Part shown: in pieces, positions 1 to 8,639 of the stretch | Layout of the letters: the number at the start of each line of letters is the position of its first letter | Position numbering within the stretch: the stretch's first letter is position 1 | From: an uncultured Succinivibrio sp. | GTDB lineage: Bacteria; Pseudomonadota; Gammaproteobacteria; Enterobacterales; Succinivibrionaceae | Direction of reading: 5' to 3' | Assembly (NCBI GenBank): GCA_900767695.1 | Contig: CAAGAC010000094.1 | Span: 1 to 35,578, forward strand | DNA length: 35,578 bases | Translations under genes and position numbers: made by a program | The notes under the pieces: generated by a model | Seen by the model: only the letters and a program-made list of their open reading frames with translations | What the model was told of the DNA's origin: nothing | Databases searched by the model: none

Positions 1-2
1 AG

Positions 3-851
3 GCCTGCTACAAGGATGTCCCAGATCTCAGGGCCGACATCATCGAGGCGGACCGGGCGGGCTTTGACTTCATCGAGCTGCGCTTTGACTGCGTGATGGG
101 GTACCTTGGCTCAGGCGGGAAGCTCTCCGAGATCGGAGCGCTTTTTCGCAAGCTTAATGTGAAGCCCGCCACGCAGAACGCGCTCTACCTCTACCCCCGC
201 TGCCTTGAAAAGGACGACTGCGGGGAGCGGCGCGACGCTCTTGAGCATGATCTCGCGCTCCTGGACAAGCTTCACGACGAGGCTGGAGTTGAAAGCGCCA
301 TCGTGGTCGCACCGCTCCTGAACTCGCCTGCCCAGACTTCAGGCTACGAGCGCGCATTCGTGCGCGATGACTGCGCCCGGGCCCTGGACGCGCTGCTTGC
401 GCGCCTGCCCTGGTGCTCGTTTGCCTTCGAGCCGGTGGGGCTTGGGCGATCGCTAGTGCGAAGCCTTGATGGCGCCCTGGAGATCGTGCGCCAGGTTTCA
501 TCCCCGCGCTGCACCCTGGTCCTCGACTCGTGCAACCTCTTTCTTGAGAGGCTTGAGAGCAGGTTCGACTTCTCAGAGGTGAAGCCATCCGAGATCGGCG
601 CGGTGCACCTGATGAACGGGGTGAACCCTGGATGCGCGCCTTCCGACCAGTCATTCCGCAGGCTCTGCGGCGACGGGGACTGGGTGGACACGGGACTCTT
701 CGTGGGGGAGCTTTTGAAGACCGGGTATCGCGGCATGGTCTCAGCCGAGGTCTTCCACCAGGGCTACGAGCAGGAGCTGACGCGCAGGGAGATCATCGCC
801 AGGGCCTTCAACTCGCTCAAGGCAGAGATTGCCAGAGCTAGTCATGAGTGA
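3..851 (+). CDS. Sugar phosphate isomerase/epimerase, TIM-barrel family (5' end cut by window)
   Basis: The frame is open from the first bases of the window, so the N-terminus lies outside; a GTG/ATG near 93 is internal. The first visible residues include GFDFIELRFD, the beta-alpha unit typical of xylose-isomerase-like TIM barrels (the Hyi/IolE-type 'AP endonuclease 2' fold). Further on, FEPVG, TLVLDSCNLF and GAVHLMNGV are strand ends of the barrel that usually carry the metal-binding acids and histidines, and MVSAEVF near the C-terminus is the last strand. Such enzymes isomerise or epimerise keto-sugars or inositol derivatives in the cytoplasm; the substrate cannot be read here. It ends in TGA and is convergent, 68 bases apart, with a Gfo/Idh/MocA dehydrogenase, a family often found with such isomerases in sugar or inositol catabolism. 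Family call fairly sure, specificity unknown. Confidence 0.8.
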   Translation, partial: ACYKDVPDLRADIIEADRAGFDFIELRFDCVMGYLGSGGKLSEIGALFRKLNVKPATQNALYLYPRCLEKDDCGERRDALEHDLALLDKLHDEAGVESAIVVAPLLNSPAQTSGYERAFVRDDCARALDALLARLPWCSFAFEPVGLGRSLVRSLDGALEIVRQVSSPRCTLVLDSCNLFLERLESRFDFSEVKPSEIGAVHLMNGVNPGCAPSDQSFRRLCGDGDWVDTGLFVGELLKTGYRGMVSAEVFHQGYEQELTRREIIARAFNSLKAEIARASHE

Positions 852-919
852 GCAGGAGCGTGGCGCCGCTGGCGCCTCGCTTGCTGCCGTCCTTTCTTCT
901 GCTGCTACTTTGTGAAGCC

Positions 920-1999
920 TCAGGGCTGCGCCGCAGCGGCCGCGCGCCAGGGCCTGCCGCTGTAGATGGCCTCGATGATCGCGATGACCTCGCGCCCTGC
1001 CCTGGCGTCGGCGAGAAGCGGCTCCTCGCCCCTGATGGCCTTGGCGAAGTTCTCAAGGTGCATCCTGTGACAGGTGATCATGTCGGAGGCTGCGAACTCG
1101 CGCGCGTCCTCGCGCTGCAGCGCCTCGAGCGCCTGTCCGTCTCCCTTAACCGTCCAGATGTCGGTCATGGGCGGCTCGGTGATCTCCGACACTCCTGCGA
1201 CGAACATCTCCCCGCCGTCGGTCTTGACGCCTGCCGACGATCCGTTGTCCCCGAAGACGTGCACCCTGCCGTAGAGCGCAGGGTTCTGGCTGTTGCTTGC
1301 AAGCAGCGTCGCCATGCCGCCGCTCTTGTACCTGATGACCGCGGCGGCGCTGTCCTCGACCTCGATGTACGGGTGGTTGAAGTTCGCGGCTATCCCGCAG
1401 ACCGACTCGACCTCGGAGTCCATGAACCAGTTTAGGAGGTCTATCTGGTGGGAGGCCTGCGAGAGCAGCACCCCGCCGCCCTCGCCCTTGAGGGTTCCCC
1501 GCCAGGGATCGCTCTCGTAGTACTCGCGCGAGCGCCAGCCGAGCATCACGGCCTCGCCGAGCACGGGGCGGCCGAGCCTGCCTTCCGCGATGGCCTTCCT
1601 GATCCTGCGGCAGGGCAGGTAGTTGCGCCGCTGCACCAGCGTGCCGATTAGCACGCCTCTCTCCTCGCCTGCCCTGATGATGCGGTCGCACTCGTCCACG
1701 GTCAGCGCCAGGGGCTTCTCCACCATCACGTGGCAGCCCATGCGCGCGCATCTGACTGCAAGATCGGCATGCGAGGGATGGGGGGTTGCGATGGTGACCG
1801 CATCAAGATGCTCTTTTTGGATCATCTCCCCGGCGTCCTGGTAGCCTCTGATGCCGTATCTTGCGGCGAAGGCCTCGAGCCTTGCCTTCGAGCGGTTGCA
1901 GGCTGCCACAAGTTTCACGCCTCTTATGGACGAGAGCGCCCTTGCGTGGAAGTCGCCCACCTTGCCGCAGCCGATGATCCCAAACCTCAAGTCCGCCAT
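920..1999 (-). CDS. Gfo/Idh/MocA family NAD(P)-dependent oxidoreductase
   Basis: 359 residues, the usual size of the family. The N-terminal Rossmann domain opens with GIIGCGKVG (residues 7-15, GxGxxG dinucleotide-binding loop). EKPLAL at 94-99 is the family's conserved EKP motif, whose lysine contacts cofactor and substrate. The C-terminal half holds a SQASHQIDLLNWF segment, matching the H-x-x-D active-site helix of inositol and sugar dehydrogenases. It should oxidise a sugar, polyol or amino-sugar hydroxyl with NAD(P) in the cytoplasm; the substrate is not deducible. The ATG at 1999 has an AGGAGA ribosome site about 8 bases upstream. It lies downstream of slt on the same strand but is separated from it by a long hairpin, so it is probably its own transcription unit. 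The alanine-rich C-terminal tail looks dispensable. Confidence 0.88.
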   Translation of the reverse strand: MADLRFGIIGCGKVGDFHARALSSIRGVKLVAACNRSKARLEAFAARYGIRGYQDAGEMIQKEHLDAVTIATPHPSHADLAVRCARMGCHVMVEKPLALTVDECDRIIRAGEERGVLIGTLVQRRNYLPCRRIRKAIAEGRLGRPVLGEAVMLGWRSREYYESDPWRGTLKGEGGGVLLSQASHQIDLLNWFMDSEVESVCGIAANFNHPYIEVEDSAAAVIRYKSGGMATLLASNSQNPALYGRVHVFGDNGSSAGVKTDGGEMFVAGVSEITEPPMTDIWTVKGDGQALEALQREDAREFAASDMITCHRMHLENFAKAIRGEEPLLADARAGREVIAIIEAIYSGRPWRAAAAAQP

Positions 2000-2136
2000 G
2001 GCGTTCTCTCCTTGCTCTGCCCTGTCCTGCCGGCCTTTCTGGGCCTTGCTTGAGTGTAGGAGAAAAGCGCGCTCCCGCCATCTTTTGGAAGGCGCGGCAG
2101 CGCGGCTTTGCGATCAGGCGCGGTTTCCGCCCCTAT

Positions 2137-2172
2137 GAACAATGATGCCGCCCTAAGGCGGCATCATTGTTC
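2137..2172 (-). terminator. Perfect 16-bp hairpin after slt
   Basis: Bases 2137-2152 and 2157-2172 are perfect reverse complements around a 4-base loop, directly downstream of the slt stop codon. There is no T-tract on either side, so it may act as an mRNA 3' end or a weak or factor-assisted terminator rather than a classical intrinsic one. Confidence 0.6.
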
Positions 2173-2189
2173 TACTGGCGCTGGCTTTC

Positions 2190-4184
2190 TCAGTAGCTCT
2201 GGTAGCGCTCGCTCTCGGTGAGCACCGGGACGTTCCTGCCCGTCATCAGCTTCTCGTAGATGGCGGTGTAGAGGAGCACGCGCTGCACGTAGCCGCGTGT
2301 CTCGTCAAAGGGGATGTTCGAGACGTACATCGCCGCGTCGCGGCGCCTGCCGTCCTGGGACATCCAGCGCGGCACCCTGCCGGGGCCTGCGTTGTAGCCT
2401 GCTGAGGCCAGCACGCGGTTGCCGCCGAACTTCGAGAGGAGCTGCCTTAGGTACTCCGAGCCCAGCGCCACGTTGGTGTCGGGATCGACCAGGGCGCCCA
2501 GGCGTATGCCCGACTTGCGCGAGACGAGGCGGGCGGTGCCCGGCATGAGCTGCATCAGGCCCACGGCGCCTGCCGGGGACTTGACCACGGGATTGAGCAT
2601 GCTCTCCTGGCGCGAGATCCCAAAGAGGTAGGCAAGCGGCACTCCGGTGCGCTGGCTGTTCTGCTTGTAGATCGAGTAGAAGGAGAGCGGGAAGCGGTAG
2701 TCGAGGGCGTCCCAGCGCTTGGCCGCGGTCACCGCGGAGATGGCGAGCTGATCGTTGCCACCGCGCAGCGCCCACTCGGCCATGGTCAGCGCGGTGTGAT
2801 CGTCGGTGTTGGAGGCTATCTCGCGCCACTCGATGGCCTGCGCGGGATCATCCATCGCGTAGAGCTCCAAAAAGCGCGCCACCGCAGGATTGTCCCTGAC
2901 GGACAGATCCAATGTGTCGGTGCGCTTGAGGCTCGTGTTGCCGTAGTGGGGGTGGATCCCCAGGAGCTGGGCTGCCATGAAGCCAAAGAAGCTCCTGTCG
3001 TCTGCGGCAGCGCGCAGGATCTCGCGGCCTTCCTTCTTGCGGCCCGTGTTCAGAAGCCCCCTGCCCTTCCAGTACATGATCTCGGCGTCGCTCTCGGCGC
3101 GGGAGCCCAGCGCGTCGCAAAGCGGCGCGACGTGCTTCCACTGGCGGTACCAGACGGCGCGGCGCAGCCTCTGCTCGATGAGGCCCTCGTCCCAGCCTGC
3201 GGCAGGGAGGTTCTCGTCGACCCACCTCAGATCCTCGGCGCTGCTCTGCCAGCCGAGCCTGCCCTTCGCGATGGTGCGGAGGATCTCAAGCCTCTCGGTG
3301 CCGTCGGGGCTGTACTGGGAGACGAAGGAGTCGTAGGCGGCCGAGGCGTCGATGGGGTTGAAGACCGCGTAGCGGCGGAAGGCGAGGACGGCAGCGCCCC
3401 TGTCAGAAAGCGTGGCGTACTCCGACGGATCGTCAAAGGCGCCCAGGGCAAGCTGTGCCGACTGGGCGTAGCTTGACGAGGGATGGGCCGAGGCGGCCGC
3501 GGACGCGGCCGACTGGCTGCCCCTGCGGCTTAGGTACAGGCTCTCGAAGCGCCTGCCGCTTGCAGCTGCGGTGAGATAGCCCTTCGACGCCCACTGGGAT
3601 ATGAGCCCCGAGCATCCGTCAGGATAGGGCTTCTGGCGGGCGTAGAGCTCGGCTGCGAACGCCACCGCGCGGCTGTCGCCGCGCCCGGCGCCGAGCTCGG
3701 CCTCGTACCAGCGGCACTGGCGCGCGGTCTGCTTGACGTTGAGATCGGAGGGCATCTGCCCGCCGTAGGGGCTGCGGCCGATGAGCTGCCGCATCTGGCG
3801 GTAGCGCCCCATCCTCGCGAGCATTGAGGAGTAGGTGTCGGTGATGAGCAGCGAGAGCTCGCGATCGCCGCTGCTCTTCACAAACTGGAGCGCGGCCTTG
3901 TAGTTCTCAGGCACGACGTTTGATTGCAGCAGGTAGTACTGGAGGTAGGTGTTCAGGGGGTAGTCCCTGAGCTGCCCCTGGGTGTAGGCGGCAACTCCCG
4001 AGACGTCTCCTGCCTGGGCAAGCTGCTTTGCCTGCTGGTAGGCCTGGCGCCTTGACTGGGCCTCGTCGTCGTAGGAGATGAAGGCGCCGCTGTCGGAAGC
4101 GGCGGCTGCCGCGGCGCACTCAAGTGCCGGGGCGGACAAAACGACGGCCGCAACGGCGGCCGCAACTTGCTTTAGAAGGCGCAT
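2190..4184 (-). CDS. slt: Soluble lytic murein transglycosylase (Slt70 type)
   Basis: 664 residues. A positively charged start and a hydrophobic alanine-rich stretch over about residues 5-28 form a Sec signal peptide, so the enzyme is periplasmic. The long middle (about 30-490) is helical, with SLT-superhelix-like repeats that build the ring of Slt70. The C-terminal catalytic domain starts near 505. It shows SRQES with the presumed catalytic Glu at 527, then GLMQLMP and YNAGPGRV, the three GEWL-like motifs of family 1 lytic transglycosylases. It would cleave the MurNAc-GlcNAc bond of peptidoglycan to a 1,6-anhydro end, for wall turnover and insertion of large machines such as flagella. Only a weak AAGAAA precedes the ATG, which nevertheless fits the signal peptide. 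A hairpin follows the gene, and the NSS operon's terminator lies upstream. Confidence 0.93.
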   Translation of the reverse strand: MRLLKQVAAAVAAVVLSAPALECAAAAAASDSGAFISYDDEAQSRRQAYQQAKQLAQAGDVSGVAAYTQGQLRDYPLNTYLQYYLLQSNVVPENYKAALQFVKSSGDRELSLLITDTYSSMLARMGRYRQMRQLIGRSPYGGQMPSDLNVKQTARQCRWYEAELGAGRGDSRAVAFAAELYARQKPYPDGCSGLISQWASKGYLTAAASGRRFESLYLSRRGSQSAASAAASAHPSSSYAQSAQLALGAFDDPSEYATLSDRGAAVLAFRRYAVFNPIDASAAYDSFVSQYSPDGTERLEILRTIAKGRLGWQSSAEDLRWVDENLPAAGWDEGLIEQRLRRAVWYRQWKHVAPLCDALGSRAESDAEIMYWKGRGLLNTGRKKEGREILRAAADDRSFFGFMAAQLLGIHPHYGNTSLKRTDTLDLSVRDNPAVARFLELYAMDDPAQAIEWREIASNTDDHTALTMAEWALRGGNDQLAISAVTAAKRWDALDYRFPLSFYSIYKQNSQRTGVPLAYLFGISRQESMLNPVVKSPAGAVGLMQLMPGTARLVSRKSGIRLGALVDPDTNVALGSEYLRQLLSKFGGNRVLASAGYNAGPGRVPRWMSQDGRRRDAAMYVSNIPFDETRGYVQRVLLYTAIYEKLMTGRNVPVLTESERYQSY

Positions 4185-4238
4185 GTTTTCTTATCTATCA
4201 ATGGGTGTTTTCAATGTCGTGGCGATTATACCATCGGC

Positions 4239-4263
4239 AAAAAAGGGGCCTGCGGCCCCTTTT
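4239..4263 (-). terminator. Rho-independent terminator of the NSS transporter operon
   Basis: A 10-bp stem (4241-4250 with 4254-4263) and 3-base loop, followed on the minus strand by six T residues. It lies 40 bases after the stop of the third NSS gene and before slt, so slt is separated from the transporter operon. Confidence 0.85.
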
Positions 4264-4304
4264 CAGCTTATCTTTTGACTAATCAGCAGGTTATTCCATC
4301 ACTG

Positions 4305-5678
4305 CTACCCGAAGATATTCACATAGCCCACGGCAAGCAGAACAGCGATGATCGCGGGGATGACTATCTTGAAGTACCAGTAGAGCCTCGGGGAGAGCCT
4401 GGGGCCCTCGCCCTCGTTGACCTCGGCGAGGTAGCGCTTCCACTGCATGCCGGTCTTGGCGGTGATGAATACCACCATGAAGAGCGAGCCCAGGGGGAGG
4501 ATGTTGTTTGAGATGAGGAAGTCCTGCAGATCCATGATCCCCGAACTCCCGCCCATCGGGTGGATCCAGGAGAGCACGTTGAACCCGAGGAGCGCGGGCA
4601 TCGAGATCACCATGATGATGATGAAGTTCACGACGACGGACTTCAGGCGCGAGATCCCGAAGACCTCCATGCAGATCGCGATGATCGACTCGTAGACGGC
4701 GATGAGCGTGGACATCGCGGCGATGAGCATGAAGAGGAAGAAGATGGCGCCCCAGAACCTGCCGCCTGCCATGTTGGCAAAGACGGTGTTCATGGTGACA
4801 AAGAGCAGGCTAGGGCCAGAGTCGGGCTGCACGCCGTAGCTGAAGCAGGCCGGGAAGATCACGAATCCCGCGAGCAGCGCGACGACGGTGTCCAGTCCTG
4901 CGATCCAGCAGGCCTCGGAGAGCAGGGTGTGACGCTTGTTCACATAAGTCCCGAAGATCTCTATGGACCCCTGCCCCACGCTGAGCGTGAAGAAGGCCTG
5001 GCCCATGGCCGCCCACAGCGCCTGCATGAAGCCGTGCTCCTCAAGGCGCGACCAGTCGGGCTTCAGGTAGTAGGAGATGCCCTCCGAGAACCCGTCGAGG
5101 GTCACCGAGCGCACCGACATGAAGACTAGGAGCGCAAGGAGCAGGAGCATCATCGGCTTGGTGATGTGCTCAAGCCCGCGGTCGACGCCCAGCGCGACGA
5201 TGACGAAGGAGACCACGGTCACCGTCGTCATGCACACGAACATCACGAGCGGGTTTGCAAGCAGATCTCCGAAGTTCTGTCCTGCAACCTCCTTGGTAAG
5301 CCCCGGCTCGAAGGCGCCGCCTGTGAACTTTACGCAGTAGTAGAGCATCCATCCGGTGATGAGGCCGTAGAAGGACATCAGGATGTAGCTGCCGGGGATG
5401 AGCCAGAACTTGTTGAGGTGCCACTTCGTGCCCGGGGCCTATAGGATGTTGGAGGCCTTGGCTATCGACCTTCTTGAGGCGCGGCCGATGGCAAGCTCGA
5501 CGGTGAGCAGCGGCACGCCGACTCCCAGCAGGAATACCAGGTAGATGATGACGAAGATGGCCCCGCCGTACTGCCCCGTGATGTAGGGGAAGCGCCAAAC
5601 GTTGCCAAGGCCGATGGCGCAGCCTGCCGCGATGAGCAGGAAGCCGAGCCTGGTTGAGAACTGGTCGCGTTCTGCCAT
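4305..5678 (-). pseudogene. Third NSS sodium:amino-acid symporter, interrupted by an in-frame TAG
   Basis: Read through one TAG (5439-5441), this frame gives 457 codons, against 458 residues for each of the two upstream paralogues, with no other defect. The N-terminal part starts MAERDQFSTRLGF and contains the NSS signature GLGNVWRFPY in helix 1. After the stop, the frame resumes with APGTKW and continues through all remaining helices to the C-terminus. Aligned with NSS-A (ILEQP), the stop (IL*AP) sits at the Glu position, so GAG to TAG or CAG to TAG is a one-base change. It falls in the cytoplasmic loop after helix 2, so the truncated product cannot transport. An internal ATG at 5378 is inside a helix and is unlikely to start a working protein. 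The ATG at 5678, with GGAG ten bases upstream, is preferred over the TTG at 5687. Recent mutation, sequencing error or readthrough are the alternatives. Confidence 0.85.
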
Positions 5679-5731
5679 TTTTTTCAAACTCCGATTTTTC
5701 TATTTGTCTGACGAGACGAGGCATGGGCGCT

Positions 5732-5758
5732 CAGGGAGGCGGCGCTGCCGCCTCCCTG
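5732..5758 (-). terminator. GC-rich hairpin between the second and third NSS genes
   Basis: A perfect 12-bp stem (5732-5743 with 5747-5758) and 3-base loop, 15 bases after the stop codon of the second transporter. No T-tract follows, so partial termination or mRNA stabilisation is as likely as full termination. It would lower expression of the interrupted third gene. Confidence 0.45.
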
Positions 5759-5772
5759 CCATCCCCTGCCTC

Positions 5773-7149
5773 CTACTTGAAGAAGATCCCGATGTAGCCC
5801 TGCACGAAGAGCGCCGCGATCAGAAGCGGCAGCAGCGTGCGGTAGTAGGCGCGGGCCCAGGAGGGGAGCTTCGGCCCCTCGCCCTGGTTGCACTCTGCCA
5901 TGTAGCGGTCAAAGCCCCAGCCGCGCTTTAGGACGACGTAGAGCACGTAGCACATCGCGCCCAGGGGCAGGATGTTCTCCGAGAGCACGAAGTCGTAGCT
6001 GTCGAGGATCGTGCTCTCCCCGCCCATCGGGTGCACGTTCGAGAGCTGGTTGTAGCCGAGCATGCAGGGAAGCCCGAGCAGGATGACTATGACGAAGTTC
6101 ACCCCCACGGCCTTGAGCCTGCTCCATGAGAAGAGGTCCATGCAGATCCCGATGAGGTTCTCGAAGACCGCGATGAGCGTGGAGACAGCGGCAAAGAGCA
6201 TGAAGATGAAGAAGAGCCCGCCCCAGAACTGGCCGCCCTCCATGTCCGAGAACACGGAGACCAGCGTCACGAAGATGAGCCCCGGCCCCGAGCCCGGCTC
6301 GATGCCGTAGCTGAAGCAGGCTGGGAAGATCACGACGCCGGCTAGCAGCGCTACCACGGTGTCGAGGATGGTGATGAGCACCGACTCGTGCAGCAGGCTC
6401 TTGCGGCGGCTCATGTACGACCCGAAGATCTGGATGGACCCCACTCCAAGCCCCAGCGTGAAGAAGGCCTGCCCCATCGCCGCCGAGAGCGCCTCCATGA
6501 GGCCCGAGGCCTGCATGTGCGAGAAGTCGGGCTTTAGGTAGTAGCTCATGCCGTCAGAAAAGCCCGGCAGCGTGAAGGAGCGCGCGGCGAGGAAGGCCAG
6601 GAGCAGGAAGAGCAGGAGCATCATCGGCTTGGCGATGCGCTCGACGCCCTTGCGAAGCCCCAGCGCGCAGACGCCGAAGGAGAAGGCGGTGACGATGATG
6701 GTGCAGAGAAACTGGATCCCGGGCTCTGCGAGCATCTGCCCGAAATAGGCTCCGGCCTGATCCTGGGCGATGTGGGGGCCGAAGCCGCCGGTGGCGGTCT
6801 TTGCCGCGTAGTAGAGCATCCAGCCCGTGACCAGCGAGTAGAAGGCCATCAGGATGTAGTTGCCCGCGATCATCCAGTACTTGTTGCGGGCAAAGCCGCT
6901 GCCCGGGGTCAGGGTCTCGAACGAGGCGCCAAGGCTCTTTCTTGAGGCGCGGCCCACGGCAAGCTCGATTGAGAGCATCGGGATCCCCACGAGCAGGAGG
7001 AAGGCGATGTAGATGATCACGAAGATCGCCCCGCCGTACTGCCCAGTGATGTAGGGGAAGCGCCAGACGTTGCCAAGCCCGATGGCGCATCCTGCGGTGA
7101 TGAGGACGAAGCCGAGCCTCGATGAGAACTGCTCGCGATCTGATGCCAT
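5773..7149 (-). CDS. Neurotransmitter:sodium symporter (NSS/SNF) family transporter, copy B
   Basis: 458 residues, about 11-12 membrane helices. The first reads GCAIGLGNVWRFPYITG, the NSS signature whose unwound segment binds Na+ and the amino-acid substrate. Bacterial members (LeuT, TnaT, MhsT type) import amino acids with sodium; which one is not readable here. An upstream in-frame codon at 7236 exists but lies inside the preceding gene. The ATG at 7149 has GGAGG eight bases upstream, aligns with both paralogues, and begins two bases after the stop of copy A, so A and B are one operon. The gene ends in TAG, which shows that TAG is a normal stop in this genome. The charged C-terminal half-loop NQGEGPKLPSWAR recurs in the other two copies. 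Confidence 0.92.
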   Translation of the reverse strand: MASDREQFSSRLGFVLITAGCAIGLGNVWRFPYITGQYGGAIFVIIYIAFLLLVGIPMLSIELAVGRASRKSLGASFETLTPGSGFARNKYWMIAGNYILMAFYSLVTGWMLYYAAKTATGGFGPHIAQDQAGAYFGQMLAEPGIQFLCTIIVTAFSFGVCALGLRKGVERIAKPMMLLLFLLLAFLAARSFTLPGFSDGMSYYLKPDFSHMQASGLMEALSAAMGQAFFTLGLGVGSIQIFGSYMSRRKSLLHESVLITILDTVVALLAGVVIFPACFSYGIEPGSGPGLIFVTLVSVFSDMEGGQFWGGLFFIFMLFAAVSTLIAVFENLIGICMDLFSWSRLKAVGVNFVIVILLGLPCMLGYNQLSNVHPMGGESTILDSYDFVLSENILPLGAMCYVLYVVLKRGWGFDRYMAECNQGEGPKLPSWARAYYRTLLPLLIAALFVQGYIGIFFK

Positions 7150-7151
7150 GA

Positions 7152-8528
7152 TCAGCCTCCGAATGCCGAGAAGTAGCAGTTGATGATGAGAAGCGCGATG
7201 ACCACGGGCAGCACGAAGCGGTAGTAGCCGCGGCACCAGGCGGGGACCTTCAGGCCCTCGCCGCGGTTTGACTCCTCGATGTAGCGGTCAAAGCCCCAGC
7301 CGCGCTTCACGGTCACGAAGAGCACGTAGAAGAGCGCGCCCAGCGGCAGCAGGTTGTCGCTGATGATGAAGTCCTCGAGGTCGAGGAAGGTGCTCCCCCC
7401 TCCCATCGGGTGCACGTCCGAGAGGACGTTGAACCCGAGCAGGCAGGGCAGCGAGATCGCGACGATGATGACGAAGTTCACCGCCACCGCGCGGCGGCGG
7501 GAGGTGGTGAAGAGCTCCATCCAGATCGCGATGATGTTCTCGAACACGGCGATGAGGGTCGAGAGCGACGCAAACGCCATGAACATGAAGAACAGCCCGC
7601 CCCAGATCATGCCGTGGGACATGTGGGAGAACACGGAGACCAGCGTCACGAAGATGAGGCTCGGGCCCTGATCTGGCTGCACGCCGTAGCTGAAGCACGC
7701 CGGGAAGATGATGAAGCCCGAGAGCAGCGCGACCACGGTGTCAAGCAGCGTGATCGAGACCGCCTCCGAGAGCAGCGAGTGGCTGCTGTCGGCGTACGTT
7801 GCGAAGACCTGGATGGCGCCCACGCCTATTGAGAGCGTGAAGAAGGCCTGCGCCATGGCGGCGGACAGGATCTCGACCAGCGGGTGCTGGTCGAAGGCCT
7901 TGAGATCGGGCGAGAGGTAGTAGCTCACGCCCTCGGCAAACCCCGGCAGCAGCGCCGAGCGCGCGGCGAGGAACGCAAGGAGCAGGAAGAGGAGCATCAT
8001 CATCGGCTTGGTGATGCGCTCGACGCCCTTGCGAAGCCCCATCGCGCAGATCCCAAAGCCGATGGCCACCACCGCGAGCATGCTCATGAGCATGTTGGCA
8101 GGCGAGGCGAGCATGTCCGAGAAGGCCGCCGCCGACTGCTCGGCGCTCGTGTCCACCCCGAACTCGCCGGTGAAGGCCTTGATGCAGTAGTAGAGCATCC
8201 AGCCTGCGACGACGCTGTAGAAGGACATCAGCACGTAGTTGCCGATGATCATCGGGTACTTGAAGCGGTGCAGTTTTGAGTCAGGCTGCTCCAGGATCTC
8301 GAACGAGCGCGCCAGCGTGCGCCTGGAGGCGCGGCCGACCGCGAGCTCGACGGTGAGCAGCGGGATCCCGAAGAGGGCCAGGAAGCCCAGGTAGATCAGC
8401 ACGAAGATCGCGCCTCCGTACTGGCCTACGATGAAGGGGAAGCGCCAGACGTTGCCAAGTCCGATGGCGCAGCCTGCCGCGATGAGCATGAAGCCCAGGT
8501 GCGACGAGAAATGCTCCCTTGTGGGCAT
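7152..8528 (-). CDS. Neurotransmitter:sodium symporter (NSS/SNF) family transporter, copy A
   Basis: 458 residues, the first gene of a three-gene tandem family. Helix 1 carries GLGNVWRFPF, and later segments such as SYYLSPD, HPMGGGSTFLDLEDF and NRGEGLKVPAWCRG match the other two copies closely, pointing to local duplication. The predicted function is sodium-driven amino-acid uptake at the inner membrane. The ATG at 8528 follows a GAGGAGAG ribosome site. It lies downstream of pnp but behind the pnp terminator, so it probably has its own promoter in 8530-8583, where I cannot point to a convincing -35/-10 pair. A divergent substrate-site composition between copies would be expected if each serves a different amino acid. 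Confidence 0.92.
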   Translation of the reverse strand: MPTREHFSSHLGFMLIAAGCAIGLGNVWRFPFIVGQYGGAIFVLIYLGFLALFGIPLLTVELAVGRASRRTLARSFEILEQPDSKLHRFKYPMIIGNYVLMSFYSVVAGWMLYYCIKAFTGEFGVDTSAEQSAAAFSDMLASPANMLMSMLAVVAIGFGICAMGLRKGVERITKPMMMLLFLLLAFLAARSALLPGFAEGVSYYLSPDLKAFDQHPLVEILSAAMAQAFFTLSIGVGAIQVFATYADSSHSLLSEAVSITLLDTVVALLSGFIIFPACFSYGVQPDQGPSLIFVTLVSVFSHMSHGMIWGGLFFMFMAFASLSTLIAVFENIIAIWMELFTTSRRRAVAVNFVIIVAISLPCLLGFNVLSDVHPMGGGSTFLDLEDFIISDNLLPLGALFYVLFVTVKRGWGFDRYIEESNRGEGLKVPAWCRGYYRFVLPVVIALLIINCYFSAFGG

Positions 8529-8583
8529 TTTTTCACTCTCCTCAATTTGCCTGAAGCGCGCCCCAGGGGGCGCTTTTAATAGA

Positions 8584-8613
8584 AAGCCCGGAAGACTGCC
8601 GCCCTCCGGGCTT
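8584..8613 (-). terminator. Intrinsic terminator after pnp
   Basis: Arms 8584-8592 and 8605-8613 pair over 9 bp around a 12-base loop, and the minus strand then reads TTTCTATT. It sits about 27 bases past the pnp stop. A second GC-rich hairpin-like stretch at about 8554-8577 lies just beyond. Confidence 0.7.
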
Positions 8614-8639
8614 GTGGCCTTGGCCCCTATCTTAACGTT

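Noticed and set aside
5439..5441. Genome-wide recoding of TAG as an amino acid
   Set aside because: TAG closes several intact genes here (second NSS copy, flagellin, smpB) at the normal family length, so it is a working stop.
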